Assembly: GCF_029867415.1 (NCBI RefSeq)
Contig: NC_081185.1
Coordinates: 74,683,553 to 74,747,552, forward strand
Direction of reading: 5' to 3'
Source: Vicia villosa
Lineage: Eukaryota; Streptophyta; Magnoliopsida; Fabales; Fabaceae
DNA length: 64,000 bases
This document shows positions 1-11,456 of this stretch, piece after piece. Position 1 is the first letter of the stretch; the number at the start of each line of letters is the position of its first letter. The notes under the pieces are model-generated. The model was not told the DNA's origin, did no database searches, and worked only from the letters and a program-made list of their open reading frames with translations. The position numbers and the translations under genes were made by a program.

Positions 1-1030
1 ATTGAAAAATGCAAGAATGCATAAATGATGCAAATATGTATGAATGATGAATGTCATGAATGTAGCATGCATGCTGACGAAACAGACAGACAATGAAGTA
101 TGTACTGGAGAAGGACCGACGTCGCAATACAACCAGATACTTGGCAAATGTTCTTCAACACGGTGCAGATAACATGAGTGATGAATGGTGCTGCATGCTT
201 TAGACTTCTCTGGGGAAGATGAGCATCTTTTCTTACTGAGATGGAAGAACTTCTTCACTGGGGATGAAAGATCTTCTTCACTGGGGATAAAAGAGCTTCC
301 TTGCCGCAAAGGGCGATTGGCTTAAGAATTCTTTCCTGGGATAAGAATACCATTGTCTCATCATCTCTTTTGAGGAAAAGAACAGTTCTGAAGGATAATC
401 TTTGGTTCATCCTATGGAAATAGTTGTTGATGTTCCTTCTGTTGTTCACAACTCAAAGGAAAGTTTCGCTTTTATTTTGAAAAGAAAGGAAAAGTAAATT
501 CATTTAAAACTTATTTTTTCTTTTTTCTTTCAGAAGTGAATAACACAATTAAAGCGTCATTTTGCAAGCTAAAAGAAATTAGAGATTGCAAACAAATGGG
601 CACAAGGATCAAATTTATTTAATAGGATGGTAACCAGCTAAAGGCGTGATTCCATAGAGTATTTACAAAAGTTGGAAATGGTAAATATGCGGAAAAGGCT
701 ACATTGAAAGCAATAACCACTATTCTCCCTAACAACTTTGGGTTCCAACTGTGCTTGTTGCTTCAGATTGGCGATGATTTGATCGTAGATCCTTTGATGA
801 AAAAGACTCCTCAGGTGACGAAGTACGGACTGATGCAGTTACTTTGTCTTAATTTTTGCCTAGATTGCCCTTTCAGGTTTTCAATCTACCAGGATGAATT
901 TTTCTGTTTATTGTCTCTAATTTTTGCCTGGACCGCCTTTTCGGGTTTTCATTCCACCGAGACGCTCATTTTTGCCTAAGCCGCCCTTTGCGGGTTTTCG
1001 ACTTACCGAGCTGTTCTTTTGTCTTTTTTT
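1..1030 (-). other. Ogre-1 3' non-coding region
   Basis: About 1 kb downstream of the integrase stop (1031-1033), up to the window edge. It is AT-rich, with TGAATG/ATGCAT-like short repeats near positions 1-80, a run of pyrimidines near 505-530, and the imperfect tandem repeat listed separately. I see no coding frame that matches a known protein. Ogre elements typically carry long non-coding DNA between integrase and 3' LTR, and this fits. Confidence 0.6.
850..1012 (-). repeat. Three-copy imperfect tandem repeat
   Basis: Three copies of a unit of roughly 50-60 bases, each built on TTTTTGCCT...GCC then (T/G)CGGGTTTTC and ACCGA, begin near 854, 918 and 967. They lie immediately downstream of the integrase stop. 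Copies differ by substitutions and small indels. Confidence 0.6.
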
Positions 1031-2362
1031 TTAGACAAAGTATTTCTTGACTGCATCAGCATTCACAGGATGTGGGAGTTCATCACCATCCATGGTTGCA
1101 AGAGTCATGGCGCCGCCAGAAAATGTTCTTTTGACAACATACGGGCCTTCGTAATTAGGAGACCATTTGCCCCTAGAATCTGGTTGAAAAGACAAGATCT
1201 TCTTAAGCACGAGGTCGCCTTCTTAAAATTCATGAGGTCGAACCTTTTTGTTGAAGGCTTGTTTCATCCTTGCTTGGTATAACTGTCCATGGCATAGAGC
1301 AGTCATACGTTTTTCTTCGATTAAGTTCAACTGATCGTATCTGCTTTGACACCATTCGGCTTCTGATAACTTAGTCTCCATGAGGACTCTCATTGATGGG
1401 ATTTCAACTTCTACAGGGAGCACAGCTTCCATGCTGTATACCAGAGAAAAAGGGGTTGCCCCTGTTGAAGTACGCACTGAAGTACGATATCCATGTAGAG
1501 CAAATGGCAGCATTTCGTGCCAGTCTTTGTAAGTGACGACCATTTTCTGGACGATCTTCTTAATGTTCTTGTTGGCAGCTTCAACGGCGCCGTTCATTTT
1601 TGGTCTGTAAGGAGAAGAGTTATGATGCTCAATCTTGAATTCCTCACATAATTCTTTCATCATCTTGTTGTTCAAATTTGAACCATTGTCAGTAATGATC
1701 TTGCTGGGAACACCATATCGGCAAATGATGTTATTCTTGATAAACCTCACAACCACTTGTCTTGTAACATTGGCGTAAGATGCTGCTTCGACCCATTTGG
1801 TGAAGTAATCAATTGCCACCAAGATGAAACGATGACCGTTTGAAGCTTTCGGTTCGATCATTCCAATCATGTCGATACCCCACATGGAAAAAGGCCATGG
1901 AGATGAGAGAACGTTGAGTAGAGTCGGTGGCACATGGATTTTATCTGCATAGATCTGGCACTTGTGACATTTCTTCACATGTTTATAACAGTCAGATTCC
2001 ATTGTCAACCAATAGTATCCAGCTCTTAACATTTTCTTGGACATTGCATGCCCATTTGAATGAGTTCCAAAGGACCCTTCATGCACTTCATGCATTAACA
2101 TGTCTGCTTCGTGTCTGTCCACGCATCTGAGCAAAACCATGTCGAAGTTTCTTTTGTATAGCACATCTCCGTTCAGGAAGAGACTGCCAGAATGCCTCCT
2201 TAGAGTTTTCTTATCTTTGTTTGATGCCCCAAGTGGGTACTCTTGAGTTTGAAGGAAGCGTTTGATGTCGTGGAACCACGGTTTATCATCGATGACTGCC
2301 TCAGTTGCAAACACATAGGCGGGCCTTTCAAGGCGCATAATTCTGACTTTAGGCATATAGTT
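1031..2362 (-). pseudogene. Ogre-1 integrase
   Basis: Integrase inserts element cDNA into chromosomes. From the methionine at 2356, the zinc-binding HHCC pattern is H99, H103, C130, C133. The catalytic triad is D162 (GIDMIG), D223 (ITDNGS) and E259 (NGAVEAANK), with ordinary gypsy spacing. The frame meets a TAA at 1223-1225 after residue 377, yet the same frame continues with the C-terminal region (GDLVLKK then GKWSPNYEGPY) to a TAA at 1031-1033. The protein is therefore interrupted once near its C-terminus. I see no chromodomain, as expected for the Tat group. It is in frame with the RNase H upstream, separated only by a TAG at 2363-2365. Confidence 0.9.
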
Positions 2363-2365
2363 CTA

Positions 2366-2875
2366 ATGATTGACTTTGAACATGGAAGATAAAGTAGCCA
2401 AGGCGTCTGCCATTCGATTATGATCTCGAGGTATATGATGCAATTCAACCTTGTTGAAGAAAGTCAACAGACGTCTTGCATAATCTCTGTAAGGAATCAA
2501 GCCAGGGTGGTAAGTTTCCCATTTGTCTTTGATTTGGTTGATCACAAGGGCTGAATCTCCATATATGTCTAGGATCTTGATCCTTAAGTCAATGGCTTCT
2601 TCGAGACCCATGATACAAGCTTCATATTCTGCGATGTTGTTGGTGCAATCAAATAGCAATCTGGCGGAGAATGGGATATGAATACCCTTGGGAGTGATGA
2701 TGATTGCCCCAATTCCATTGCCAAAAGCGTTTACTGCTCCATCAAAATTTAGGCCCCATCTTGATCCAGGATCAAGACCTTCTTCAGGTAATGGTTCGTC
2801 ACAATCTTTCATCTTTAAGTACATGACATCTTCGTCAGGAAAGTCAAACTTGAGAGATTGATATTCATTAATTGG
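2366..2875 (-). pseudogene. Ogre-1 second (archaeal-type) RNase H
   Basis: RNase H domains remove RNA from RNA-DNA hybrids during reverse transcription. This one is additional to the RNase H fused to RT. Numbering from the methionine at 2824, the acidic active-site set is visible as D28 (NFDGA), E66 (AEYEA), D90 (GDSALV) and D140 (RMADAL), with IPRDHN just before the last. A second, aRH-type RNase H is a known trait of the Tat lineage. The domain is bracketed by two in-frame TAG codons, at 2876-2878 and 2363-2365. Both lie in one frame with RT and integrase, so the ancestral polyprotein was presumably continuous. Confidence 0.87.
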
Positions 2876-2878
2876 CTA

Positions 2879-4496
2879 ATGCGCCAAGTGATCGGCGAGA
2901 ATGCTTCCTTTGACCGCTTTTTGAGCACGGTACTCAATGTCATACTCAGATAACAGCATTTGCCATCGGGCAATCCTTCCTGTTAAGGCAGGCTTTTCAA
3001 AGACGTACTTGATCGAATCCATTTTGGAGATTAACCAAGTAGTATTGTTGATCATGTATTGGCGGAGACGTTTTGAAGCCCAAGCCAAAGCACAACATGT
3101 TTTTTCGAGCATGGAGTAACGAGACTCACAATCTTTGAATTTCTTACTCAGGTAATAGATGGCATGCTCCTTCTTACCGGTTTCATCTTGTTGTCCAAGC
3201 ATACAACCCATGGATTCTTCCAACACGGTAAGGTACATGATTAGTGGTCTTCCTTCAACCGGAGGAATCAATATTGGTGGTTCTAACAGGTATTCCTTGA
3301 TACTGTCGAACGCTTTCTGGCAATCTTTAGTCCATACAACCCCTTGATCTTTGCGGAGAAGCTTGAAAATTGGCTCACAAGTAGCAGTCATTTGAGAGAT
3401 AAATCTGGAGATGTAGTTCAATCGTCTAAGAAATCCTCTTACTTGCTTTTCAGTTTTTGGTGCAGGCATCTCTTGAATAGCTCTGACTTTGTCGGGATCT
3501 ACTTCGATACCTCTTTGGCTGACAATGAAACCCAAGAGTTTTCCAGATCTAACCCTAAAAGTACATTTGTTAGGATTCAAGCGAAGCTGGTATTTCCTTT
3601 GTCGTTGAAACAACTTCAAAAGGTGTTCAATATGTTCTTCTTCTGTGCTGGACTTGGCTATCATGTCGTCCACATAAACTTCAATTTCTTTATGCATCAT
3701 GTCATGAAAAAGAGTAGTCATTTCCCTTTGGTAAGTTGCGCCTGCATTCTTTAATCCAAATGGCATCACTTTGTAACAAAAGGTACCCCATGGGGTGATG
3801 AAAGATGTCTTCTCCATGTCTTCGGGAGCCATCTTAATCTGATTATAACCAGAGAACCCGTCCATGAAAGAAAAGACGTTGAACTTAGCGGTGTTATCAA
3901 CCAGCATGTCGATATGTGGTAATGGAAAGTCATCTTTTGGACTGACCTTGTTCAAGTCACGGTAGTCAACACACATTCTGACTTTTCCATCTTTCTTCGA
4001 AACTGGCACTATGTTGGCCAACCATTGAGGATACTCGGAGGTGACAAGAAAACCTGCGTCGAGTTGCTTTTGAACTTCTGCTTTGATCTTGTTAGCCATA
4101 TCACGGTGAGTCCTTCGCAATTTCTGCTTAACTGGCGGACATTCTGGCTTCAATGGCAAGTAATGCTGAACAATATTGGTATCCAACCCAGGCATGTCTT
4201 GGTAGGACCAGGCAAACATGTCAACATATTCTTTAAGAAGGTCTGTCAACTTACTCTTGATATCAGCATCAAGCAGCGATCCAATGGTCACTTCTTTTTT
4301 GTCTTCTTCAGAACCCAAGTTGATCTTTTCTAAAGGCTCTTTGTGAGGCAGAATGGCTCTTTCCTCGTGCTTAAGTAATCGAGAGATCTCGTCCGGGATC
4401 TCTTCTTCTTCCTCTTCTTCGGCTTCGAACACAGGAAACTCAAAGTTGGAAGAGGGCACAGGGTTATTGCATTCAATGGGTTTATCAATAGTTAAT
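2879..4496 (-). pseudogene. Ogre-1 reverse transcriptase and RNase H (exon 2)
   Basis: This copies element RNA into DNA. Counting from the ATG at 4504, which lies 8 bases inside the proposed intron, RT motifs include SKKDGKVRMCVDYRDLN (about 169-185), the first catalytic Asp in FMDGFSGYNQI (D215), MPFGLKNAGATYQR, and YVDD at 277-280. The connected RNase H follows at about 410-540 (YLTVLEES, YYLSKKF, EKTCCALAWA). The reading frame upstream of the proposed acceptor differs from exon 1 by 2 bases, and removing 347 bases aligns them. The frame ends at a TAG (2876-2878), beyond which the same frame continues into the second RNase H. The domains look otherwise complete. Confidence 0.92.
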
Positions 4497-4843
4497 CTGC
4501 ACATATGATTTATATTTGTTTCAGAAAATTTAAAAATGCAAGAGTGTATGCAGATTTTTTTTGAAAAGTTTTTTTTTGGTTTTTTAGGATTACCATTTCC
4601 AAAAAAAGCAAAAAATAAAACACATAGTGTAGGGAATTCAAAATGACACTTTATTTATGATTCATTTTTCAAACAAAGCCCTAAACACAAACTCATTTGT
4701 CTTGGGCGGGACAAAGAGGGAAACTTTTAAAACAAAGCCCTATACACAAAGTTATTTGGGCGGAACATTTAAAAGCAAAGCCCTATAAAACATCTCTCTG
4801 CTTTGGGAAAGGCAGGAGGTCAAAATAACAGCGGGGTGATTAC
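4497..4843 (-). other. Putative pol intron of Ogre-1 (347 bases)
   Basis: On the minus strand the protease-linker frame reaches AAA|GTAATC with the GT at 4843-4842. The RT frame is preceded by a TGTGCAG acceptor whose AG is 4498-4497. Excision removes the TAA at 4840-4842 and, because 347 is 3n+2, brings exon 1 and exon 2 into one frame. The segment is rich in A and T runs and holds no domain. A spliced intron between protease and RT is an established feature of Ogre elements. The exact sites here are my reading; other GT or AG choices nearby are possible. Confidence 0.75.
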
Positions 4844-5847
4844 TTTGAGCGGCGAACAACATTCAGAACGTCGACAGCTTTCCAGTAGCAATGAACTCCT
4901 CTGTGTATTATGTATTCAAGAAAATTTTCCTCAGAATTATCTTCAGTATTGACATTGACCGCTGGTCGAGCAGGATTTGAAGGTCCTGGTTTGTCAACCT
5001 TGTTCTTTGTAGAGTTGAAACGGTCTTCTTCTACTTCTTGAAGAGCATAAGATGAGTCACAATCTTCAGAATTTTCAGGATGTATTTCCCAGTCTTCAGG
5101 ATGAAGAGACTCATTGTCAGAGACACTTTCCAAGTCAACTGCGGGGCCATCTTCCCCTTCATCTTCAAAAATGGCATTTATGTGATAATAACCATCTTCA
5201 GGATTATAAATCTTGGTAGATGCGTTGAAGCCAAAATCTTCAGTATTTTCAGGCTGCTGAGAAAATTGAGAGTATTTGTAGGCCTCTTCTGGTTGACTGT
5301 TATATTCAAAGGAATCTCCCCATCCAGTTGGTTGGATATCTTCAATCGCAATCTTTGAACTTTCAGGTGTAGTATATTTCACCATATAATCATATTTGCC
5401 ACTTGGTTGTCCCAAGGTGTCCCAGACCTCTGCAGGAATAGGCGGAGTTTCTTTGGCACTTGTTTTGACTTTGCCTCTGGGTTTCTCTGAAGGAGGATAG
5501 AACGGTGCATACGGTTCTTCCTGAGATATGTATCCCGAGTCATTGAGATAACATTTCCATTCTTCTTCAGGATCGGGCAGACCTTCTTCGATACATTCTT
5601 CGATAAGGACATTAACCTCTTGAGGAATCGGGTTCAGGAACCCTCCACTAATGAATGTTTCTTTGATCGGACGAAGGGTTTCATCCTTCTTGGTGCAGTT
5701 TGAGAACGTTGGTGAACATCCGAGTCCTGTTCTGGTTTCATTATTGGTAGGGATCACAATTTGCCCCCAGCCAGTGGTAGTTCCATCTTTCACTACTTTT
5801 ACTGCCTCTTTGTAAGAAGAGATTGATGCTTTCTTTTTGGAAGATTC
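4844..5847 (-). pseudogene. Ogre-1 acidic linker between protease and RT (exon 1 end)
   Basis: About 330 codons, in frame with gag-pro upstream and separated from it by a TAA at 5848-5850. The peptide is very acidic (for example EDEGEDGP and DNSEEN), with Trp-Gly and Tyr-Pro motifs and no recognised enzymatic signature. Its position between protease and RT, ending at the proposed splice donor, matches the pre-RT spacer of Ogre polyproteins. It has no ATG near its beginning, so it would only be made as part of a polyprotein, through the stop or from an ancestral uninterrupted copy. Function unknown. Confidence 0.7.
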
Positions 5848-8805
5848 TTATTCTAAAGAGAGACCTTGGAACTGCGTTCCTTCCACATTATCAGCACTTA
5901 TGAAAGAGAAATTGGATAAATGGCTCACCATCAAGGCTTGCTCCCCACTTATTGTTACCAATTTTCCATTTGTTACAAATTTTAACTTTTGATGGAGCGT
6001 AGAAGTTACTGCCCCTGCTTCATGGATCCATGGTCGTCCCAACAGACAGCTATAAGCAGCTTGAATGTCCATGACCTGGAAGGTGATTTGAAATGTATGT
6101 GGACCAATTGTCATGGGAAGTTCGACTTTTCCAATAACAGATTTTCGCGATCCATCAAATGCTTTGACTACTACACCACTAAACTTCATAGGCATTCCTT
6201 GGTAAGATAAACGAGCAAGAGTCGTCTTTGGCATCACATTCAAGGAAGATCCGGTGTCTACCAGCACGTTGTTGCAAGCTGTTATGTTGGCTATTATCCC
6301 ATCAAAATGGTCAACAGTCACATCATGATCCACAAAAGCTTGATCTAATACTCTCATCAGGGCTTCCCTATGGGCTTCTGAATTCAACAACAATGAAAGT
6401 ATTGAGATCTTTGAAGGAGTCTGCATAAGCTGATCCACAATCTTGTATTCACTTCTTTTGATAAGCTTCAAAATTTCATCAAAGTCAGGATTGACATTGG
6501 TTCCACTGGATTGGCCAACATCAGTGCTTGTATTACTGATAGGAGTTTCCACAGGATTCCCCACCGGTGTATCAACTGGACTTTGCCTGGTTGCAGGAGC
6601 AACGGGTTGCTTTGGAGGTAGTGGAGTGTACACACGCCCACTTCTTGTTACGCGACTCACATCAATGATGTTTACGACAGATGAAAGAGTAGGTAAAGGA
6701 ACTTCTTGTCCATTCTTTATCATTGTTGCATTATAGTTATATGGAACTGCCTTGTCAGAGTCATAAGGAACAGGTCCAGGTAGACAAATGATCAAAGGAG
6801 CAACAGGAACCCTTGGTTTGTTGTAAGTAACTTCTATGCGCTCAGGCATGTTGAAATGAGGAACGATGACGTTAACTTTAGGCATTTCCGAGTTGATATC
6901 TGAGACTAAATGCTCATGCGGATAACATCCTATCATGTTAACTTCATCTTCATTCCTATTTCTGTAGATCTGAACAGTACCATTATCCAACAGAACTTGG
7001 AGATCTCTTCTCACAATCGAACATCCATGAGGATCTACACAACATATGCTACAGGAACCGTAGTGATGCTGGCGAAAATTCTGCCCTTGACAGAGAGTAG
7101 CGTGCATTTGTACCAAATCTGCTCTTGAGAAATTGATGGCATAGATTCGGTATGGACCAGGACATCCATACACCATGTTTACAACCTGCCCTCCATGATT
7201 GGGGAGCGGATTTGCTTGCACATTAGGATTCAAATTTCTGAAAGAGAGGAGATTAGATCTAACCAACCTCTGAACTTCATATTTCAAAGCTATGCAATGC
7301 TCAAGATCATGGCCAGGTGCTCCTTGATGATAAGGGCATGAGACCTCAGCTTTGTACCACCATGGTAGTTTCTCAGGTACTGGTGGTGGTGCTCTAGTTT
7401 GAACCAGACCTCTTTCAATCAAAGCAGGGTACAACTCTGTGTAGGTCATTGGAATTGGATCAAACTGTGGAGCTCTTTGTACACGATTCTGATTATTGTT
7501 GTTAAACTGTTGAGCCTGTTGTCGAGGCTGTTGTTGTTGAAACTGCGGAGTAAATCCCGGATTCGGTGCTGTATTAACGGCTGGTGCGATAGCAGCAATC
7601 TGTTGTTGACGATTGACATTTGCTCTTGGCTTTCCTTGGGATACCATGTCAACACTTTGTTCTTTCTTCTTTGGGAAACCACTTCCAAACTTTTTGGTTC
7701 CGCTTGAAGATCCACCTTCTTTAGTTAGACGTCCGGTTCGGACTCCTTCTTCTAGACGCATCCCCATGTTTACCATTTCGGTGAAATCACTTGGAGCACT
7801 AGCAATCATGCGTTCATAATAAAACGGACTAAGAGTATTCAAGAAGATCTTTGTCATCTCTTTCTCTTTTAAGGGTGGATTAATCTGAGCATCAGTTTCT
7901 CTCCATCGTTGGGCATATTCTTTGAAAGCTTCATGATCTTTCTGAGCCATGGATCGAAGCTGATCTCTGTCTGGAGCCATATCTGAGTTGTATTTGTATT
8001 TTCGGACAAAGGCCTCACCTAGGTCGTTGAAAGTTCGAATGTTAGTGCTATCCAATCCTGTGTACCACTTCAGTGCGGCACCAGTCAAACTGTCTTGAAA
8101 GTAATGGATAAGCAACTGATGATTATCTGCATAAGTAGACATCTTCCGGGCATACATCACGAGATGGCTTTGTGGACAAGAACTACCTTTGTATTTCTCA
8201 AAGTCAGGGACCTTGAATTTAGCAGGTATTTGTACACTGGGAACCAAACATAGTTCCTGGGCGTTCTTTCCAAACAAATCTTTGCCACGAATAGCTTTGA
8301 CTTCCAGCTGAATCTTGTTGAACTGTTCTTGGAGATCTTCCACAAGATTACGCTGATTTGTGCTATCACCTTGATCATGATAAATCTCATTGCCATCACA
8401 AGGAACAGTGTGAACCATAGGAGTCGCAAATGTCATAGTGGGTTAAGAGAGTGCCATAGTGATCTGAGAAAAAACTACCCCCTGATTTGGAGTGAACAGT
8501 GAACTTTGAGCAGCGGGCGCTTCAGTTGTGGATGTTGGAATCCCAGAGAAATTATGGCGAAAACCCGTACCAAAGCTGAAAGGCGTTCCCCAACCTTTTG
8601 GCATGGAGAAAGATGGAATGCTGAATGCAACTGTAGAGACTGGAGTAGTGACTTCAGATGTCACTGTCGCTTGACTGTTGGGTGGCGTCGGCTGATTCTG
8701 TGCGGCCATTAAGGAGTCAACCAGAGTAGTGAGACTTTCCAACTTTTCTTGAAGGGTGGCAACTGTACCACGGAGCTCAATATTCTCTTGTTCAGAGTGT
8801 TCCAT
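5848..8805 (-). pseudogene. Ogre-1 Gag and aspartic protease
   Basis: Gag forms the particle and packages RNA; the protease matures the polyprotein. I take the ATG at 8805 because it begins a coiled-coil-like leader (ENIELRGTVATLQEKLESL). A TAA at 8443-8445 interrupts after 120 codons, then the frame continues unshifted. Counting from the methionine at 8436, the capsid-like region spans about 75-235. A Gln-rich stretch lies at 275-325. A zinc finger of the form C-x2-H-x5-H-x4-C follows (C367, H370, H376, C381), unlike the usual CCHC knuckle. The protease active site is LVDTGSS with D727. The frame ends at a TAA (5848-5850). Apart from the internal stop it looks full length. Confidence 0.9.
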
Positions 8806-9114
8806 TACTCTTCTTCTGCTTGAACGAGTATTGTATCTGTGATCTGATTGCGAGCGCGGTCGAGAAACTTTGAAACGCGACAGCTTGACGATCTAATGGG
8901 GAAAGATCCAAAAGATGAGACTCTATACAACAGACTCGATATGCAGAATGATGTATGCAAAAAGAAGTTTATGATTTTTTCCAAATATTTTAAAGATTAT
9001 TTTCTTGCAAACATTGGAACACAAACTGTGATTTTATTAAAATTATGGGAAAATGTTACAACATTGGAGCATAGCTCCTACAGAAGCAAATGATAAGTAA
9101 AAAGCTAAACAATC

Positions 9115-10649
9115 CTAAGCATCTTCATCAGACGAAGAACCAAATGTGTTGTGCAGCTTGAGCTTCAGGATTTCTTTCCCATAGTGAGCTTTCAATTTGG
9201 CCTTTCGGTCCTTAGCTTGTCAACAACATTATTCCAATTGTCAGGCATCGGAGCGTTGCTTGTTGAACCTTCAAGCTTTTTCTTGCTTTCTTTGATGTAC
9301 CTCTTGATTGCAGCGTCTTTCTGACGGATCTTCTCATCTTTACTCATGAGCCATCCATCTTGACAGTAGAGGTTTTCCTCGTGATCTTTCACTTGTTTCT
9401 TCAACCTTCTGTTTTCCACATCGGTCTTACGAAACTTATCTTCCCAAGCATCTTTCTCTAACCTTATCTTGGCTAAAGTGTCTTGGTATTCCTCCATAGT
9501 GTAAATGGGAATGTTGGGCAGTTGAGATACCACAGGAAACATGGGTTTTTCATAAGCATAAGGCATTTGAAACTCCTTTGCTCTTTTCTTTACCCATCAG
9601 GTGTAGGCGTCCATGGCAATGCAATTTCTTGCCTCACCTTTTTCTTTCCATCGGACGTCGTACCAAGCTCTCACCATTCTTGTTTTCAACCTTTGAGGAT
9701 CATCCCCTTCTTGATAGAAGTAGCCTTCCACTGTGGGACCAATGGGTTTAGTTGAATTTGCATACCCGAGTTGTCGTCGGGCTAAAACTGGATTGTAGTT
9801 AATTCCTCCTTGTGTACCAATGAGGGGTACGTTGGCGAACTCTCCACAACTATCAATGGTTTCTGTACCACAGCGGGCCAAGGTATACCAATGAATATCA
9901 TTATTAGTAAGAGACATAAGTCTTCGAGGCCAACGTAAGCCTTCTCGGTTTTCCGTGAAAATATGAGACTCAGGTAAGTGTGAAACAATCCATTTGAACA
10001 ACAATGGTGCACAACATACAATGATTCCACCGCCTTGGCGATTCCTATGATGAACAGAGAAATACATGTCACCAAGCAAAGTCGGAACAGGATTTCCAAT
10101 CAGAAAGATCTTTATGGCGTTGATATCAACAAAATCGTTGACATTGGGAAACAGAACCAACCCATAGATGAGCAAGGCTAGTATAGCTTCAAAAGCTATC
10201 ATGCTACCAGTTTCGATGAAATCAAAGGCTTTCTTTATTAGGAAGTGTGAAGTTAAACCCGGGAGGTTTCCTTTGGTAGTCCAATTACTCTCTACTTCAG
10301 ATATCTTCAAGTGGATACTTGCTGCAATGACGTGTGACTTAGGAATGGCTTCCAAACCATTAAAGGGTATTTTGTCAGACACGGGAATACCCAAAAGATT
10401 GGCATATTCTTCCAAGGTCGGTACCAACTGGTAGTCTGGAAAGGTGAAACACCGGTAGACGAGATCATAGAACTGAACCAGAGTTTTGAGAAGTCCTTCA
10501 TCAACATGAGTGTTCAGGATAGGCAAAAGCTTTCCATAACTTTTCCTAAAATCGGAAGGATCTTGTACAGAAGATGCTAACTCTCTTAGTTTTTCCACAT
10601 CAGGCGCCTTGAAACCGTACTTTTTGGTTTGCCTTTTTACCCCTTCCAT
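9115..10649 (-). pseudogene. Ogre-1 ORF1 (extra 5' ORF, DUF7745-like)
   Basis: The ATG at 10649 opens a 350-codon frame ending in TGA (9597-9599). The same frame resumes with WVKKRAKEF and reads to 9192. Near 9215-9225 a one-base frameshift diverts it; in the shifted frame the ORF would end with an acidic tail (SSSDEDA) at the TAG 9115-9117. Motifs shared with ORF1 of Ogre-2 (34294 onward) include LVPTLEE, IYG(L/Q)VLFP, NPVPTLLGD, DSCG(E/D)F and NP(V/I)LAR. The last 120 residues form a charged coiled coil. ORF1 upstream of gag is typical of Ogre elements; its role is unknown. I associate it from memory with the DUF7745 family, unverified. Confidence 0.85.
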
Positions 10650-11436
10650 AACTAAATCCTATAATGTCTGCAAAGAAAATCCTCTAAATATTTGGAAAAA
10701 TCATGTTTTTTTTTATGAAAAGATGGATTTTTTAATGAATGTATGAATGCATGGATGCATGAATGCCACATATTCAAACATGGTAAAGTGAACATGGTAA
10801 TACGAACATGGTAACGCAAACATGGTACTGCAAACATGGTAATGGTAATACAAACATGGTACACATAGGTTCAAAGTTCCAGCGTCACGAGCATGAGGTC
10901 AGAGAACCAAACATGGGATAGTACTAGGGGTTAATCACCTGCACAACATGTTCTACTGATACGTCAGAGTCTACATTTTTCTATCGGATATTACCGGCTT
11001 GCACGACTGAACTTGTGAGCCAGCAATATTCTTAAGAAAAACTCGTCTGAGTGTGGCTCTCCGCATGACAACTAATCCAAGTCTACACCTGAATAGTTTC
11101 TGCGCCACAACCTAATAAGGCCAGGATGGGTTGGGGTTCTACGGCCAACTCAGCTTCTACAGTTCAATGAAAGCAATAATGTCTTCGCTATGAAACATGC
11201 TAAACATATATTACCAACAAGGAACCTCCACTGAGCGGAAGGATTCTCACATACGCCTGTACATGACTATACCCTCCACCTAATTCTTATGTGTACTTAA
11301 TCCGGGTTAGGATTTGTCCATAATGTATCACTTGTAACAGAACCACACATGTAACAGAATCAAAGAACCACACATGTAACACAAATAAAAACATAACAAT
11401 TTGAATTAACCCTTCCTTTGGAAACAATAAAAATAT
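10650..11436 (-). other. Ogre-1 untranslated leader
   Basis: About 790 bases between the primer site and ORF1. The 3' part carries a small array of AACATGGTA-type repeats. Just before the ORF1 start there is a splice-acceptor-like pyrimidine tract and CAG (TTTTCTTTGCAG, around 10668-10679, minus strand). I see no other gene or structure in it. Confidence 0.6.
10775..10862. repeat. Short tandem repeat with core AACATGGTA
   Basis: Six imperfect copies spaced 12-20 bases, each containing AACATGGTA with variable ATACG, ACGCA or CTGCA linkers. Located in the leader of Ogre-1. Confidence 0.75.
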
Positions 11437-11456
11437 GGTCCCCAGTGAAGTCGCCA
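11437..11456 (-). other. Primer-binding site of Ogre-1
   Basis: The minus strand reads TGGCGACTTCACTGGGGACC a few bases inside the LTR end. The equivalent positions of Ogre-2 and Ogre-3 read (T)GGCGACTCTGCTGGGGA and TAGCGACTCTGCTGGGGAC. Ogre elements are known to prime from an arginine tRNA, and the shared TGGCGACT...CTGGGGA fits. The middle of the Ogre-1 site (TTCACT rather than TCTGCT) differs from its two neighbours. Confidence 0.85.

Noticed and set aside
704..1282. Plus-strand ORFs opposite the Ogre-1 integrase end, and similar ones throughout 1-10700
   Set aside because: They are antisense shadows of the integrase, RT, Gag and ORF1 frames or chance frames in non-coding DNA, and encode no recognisable domain.
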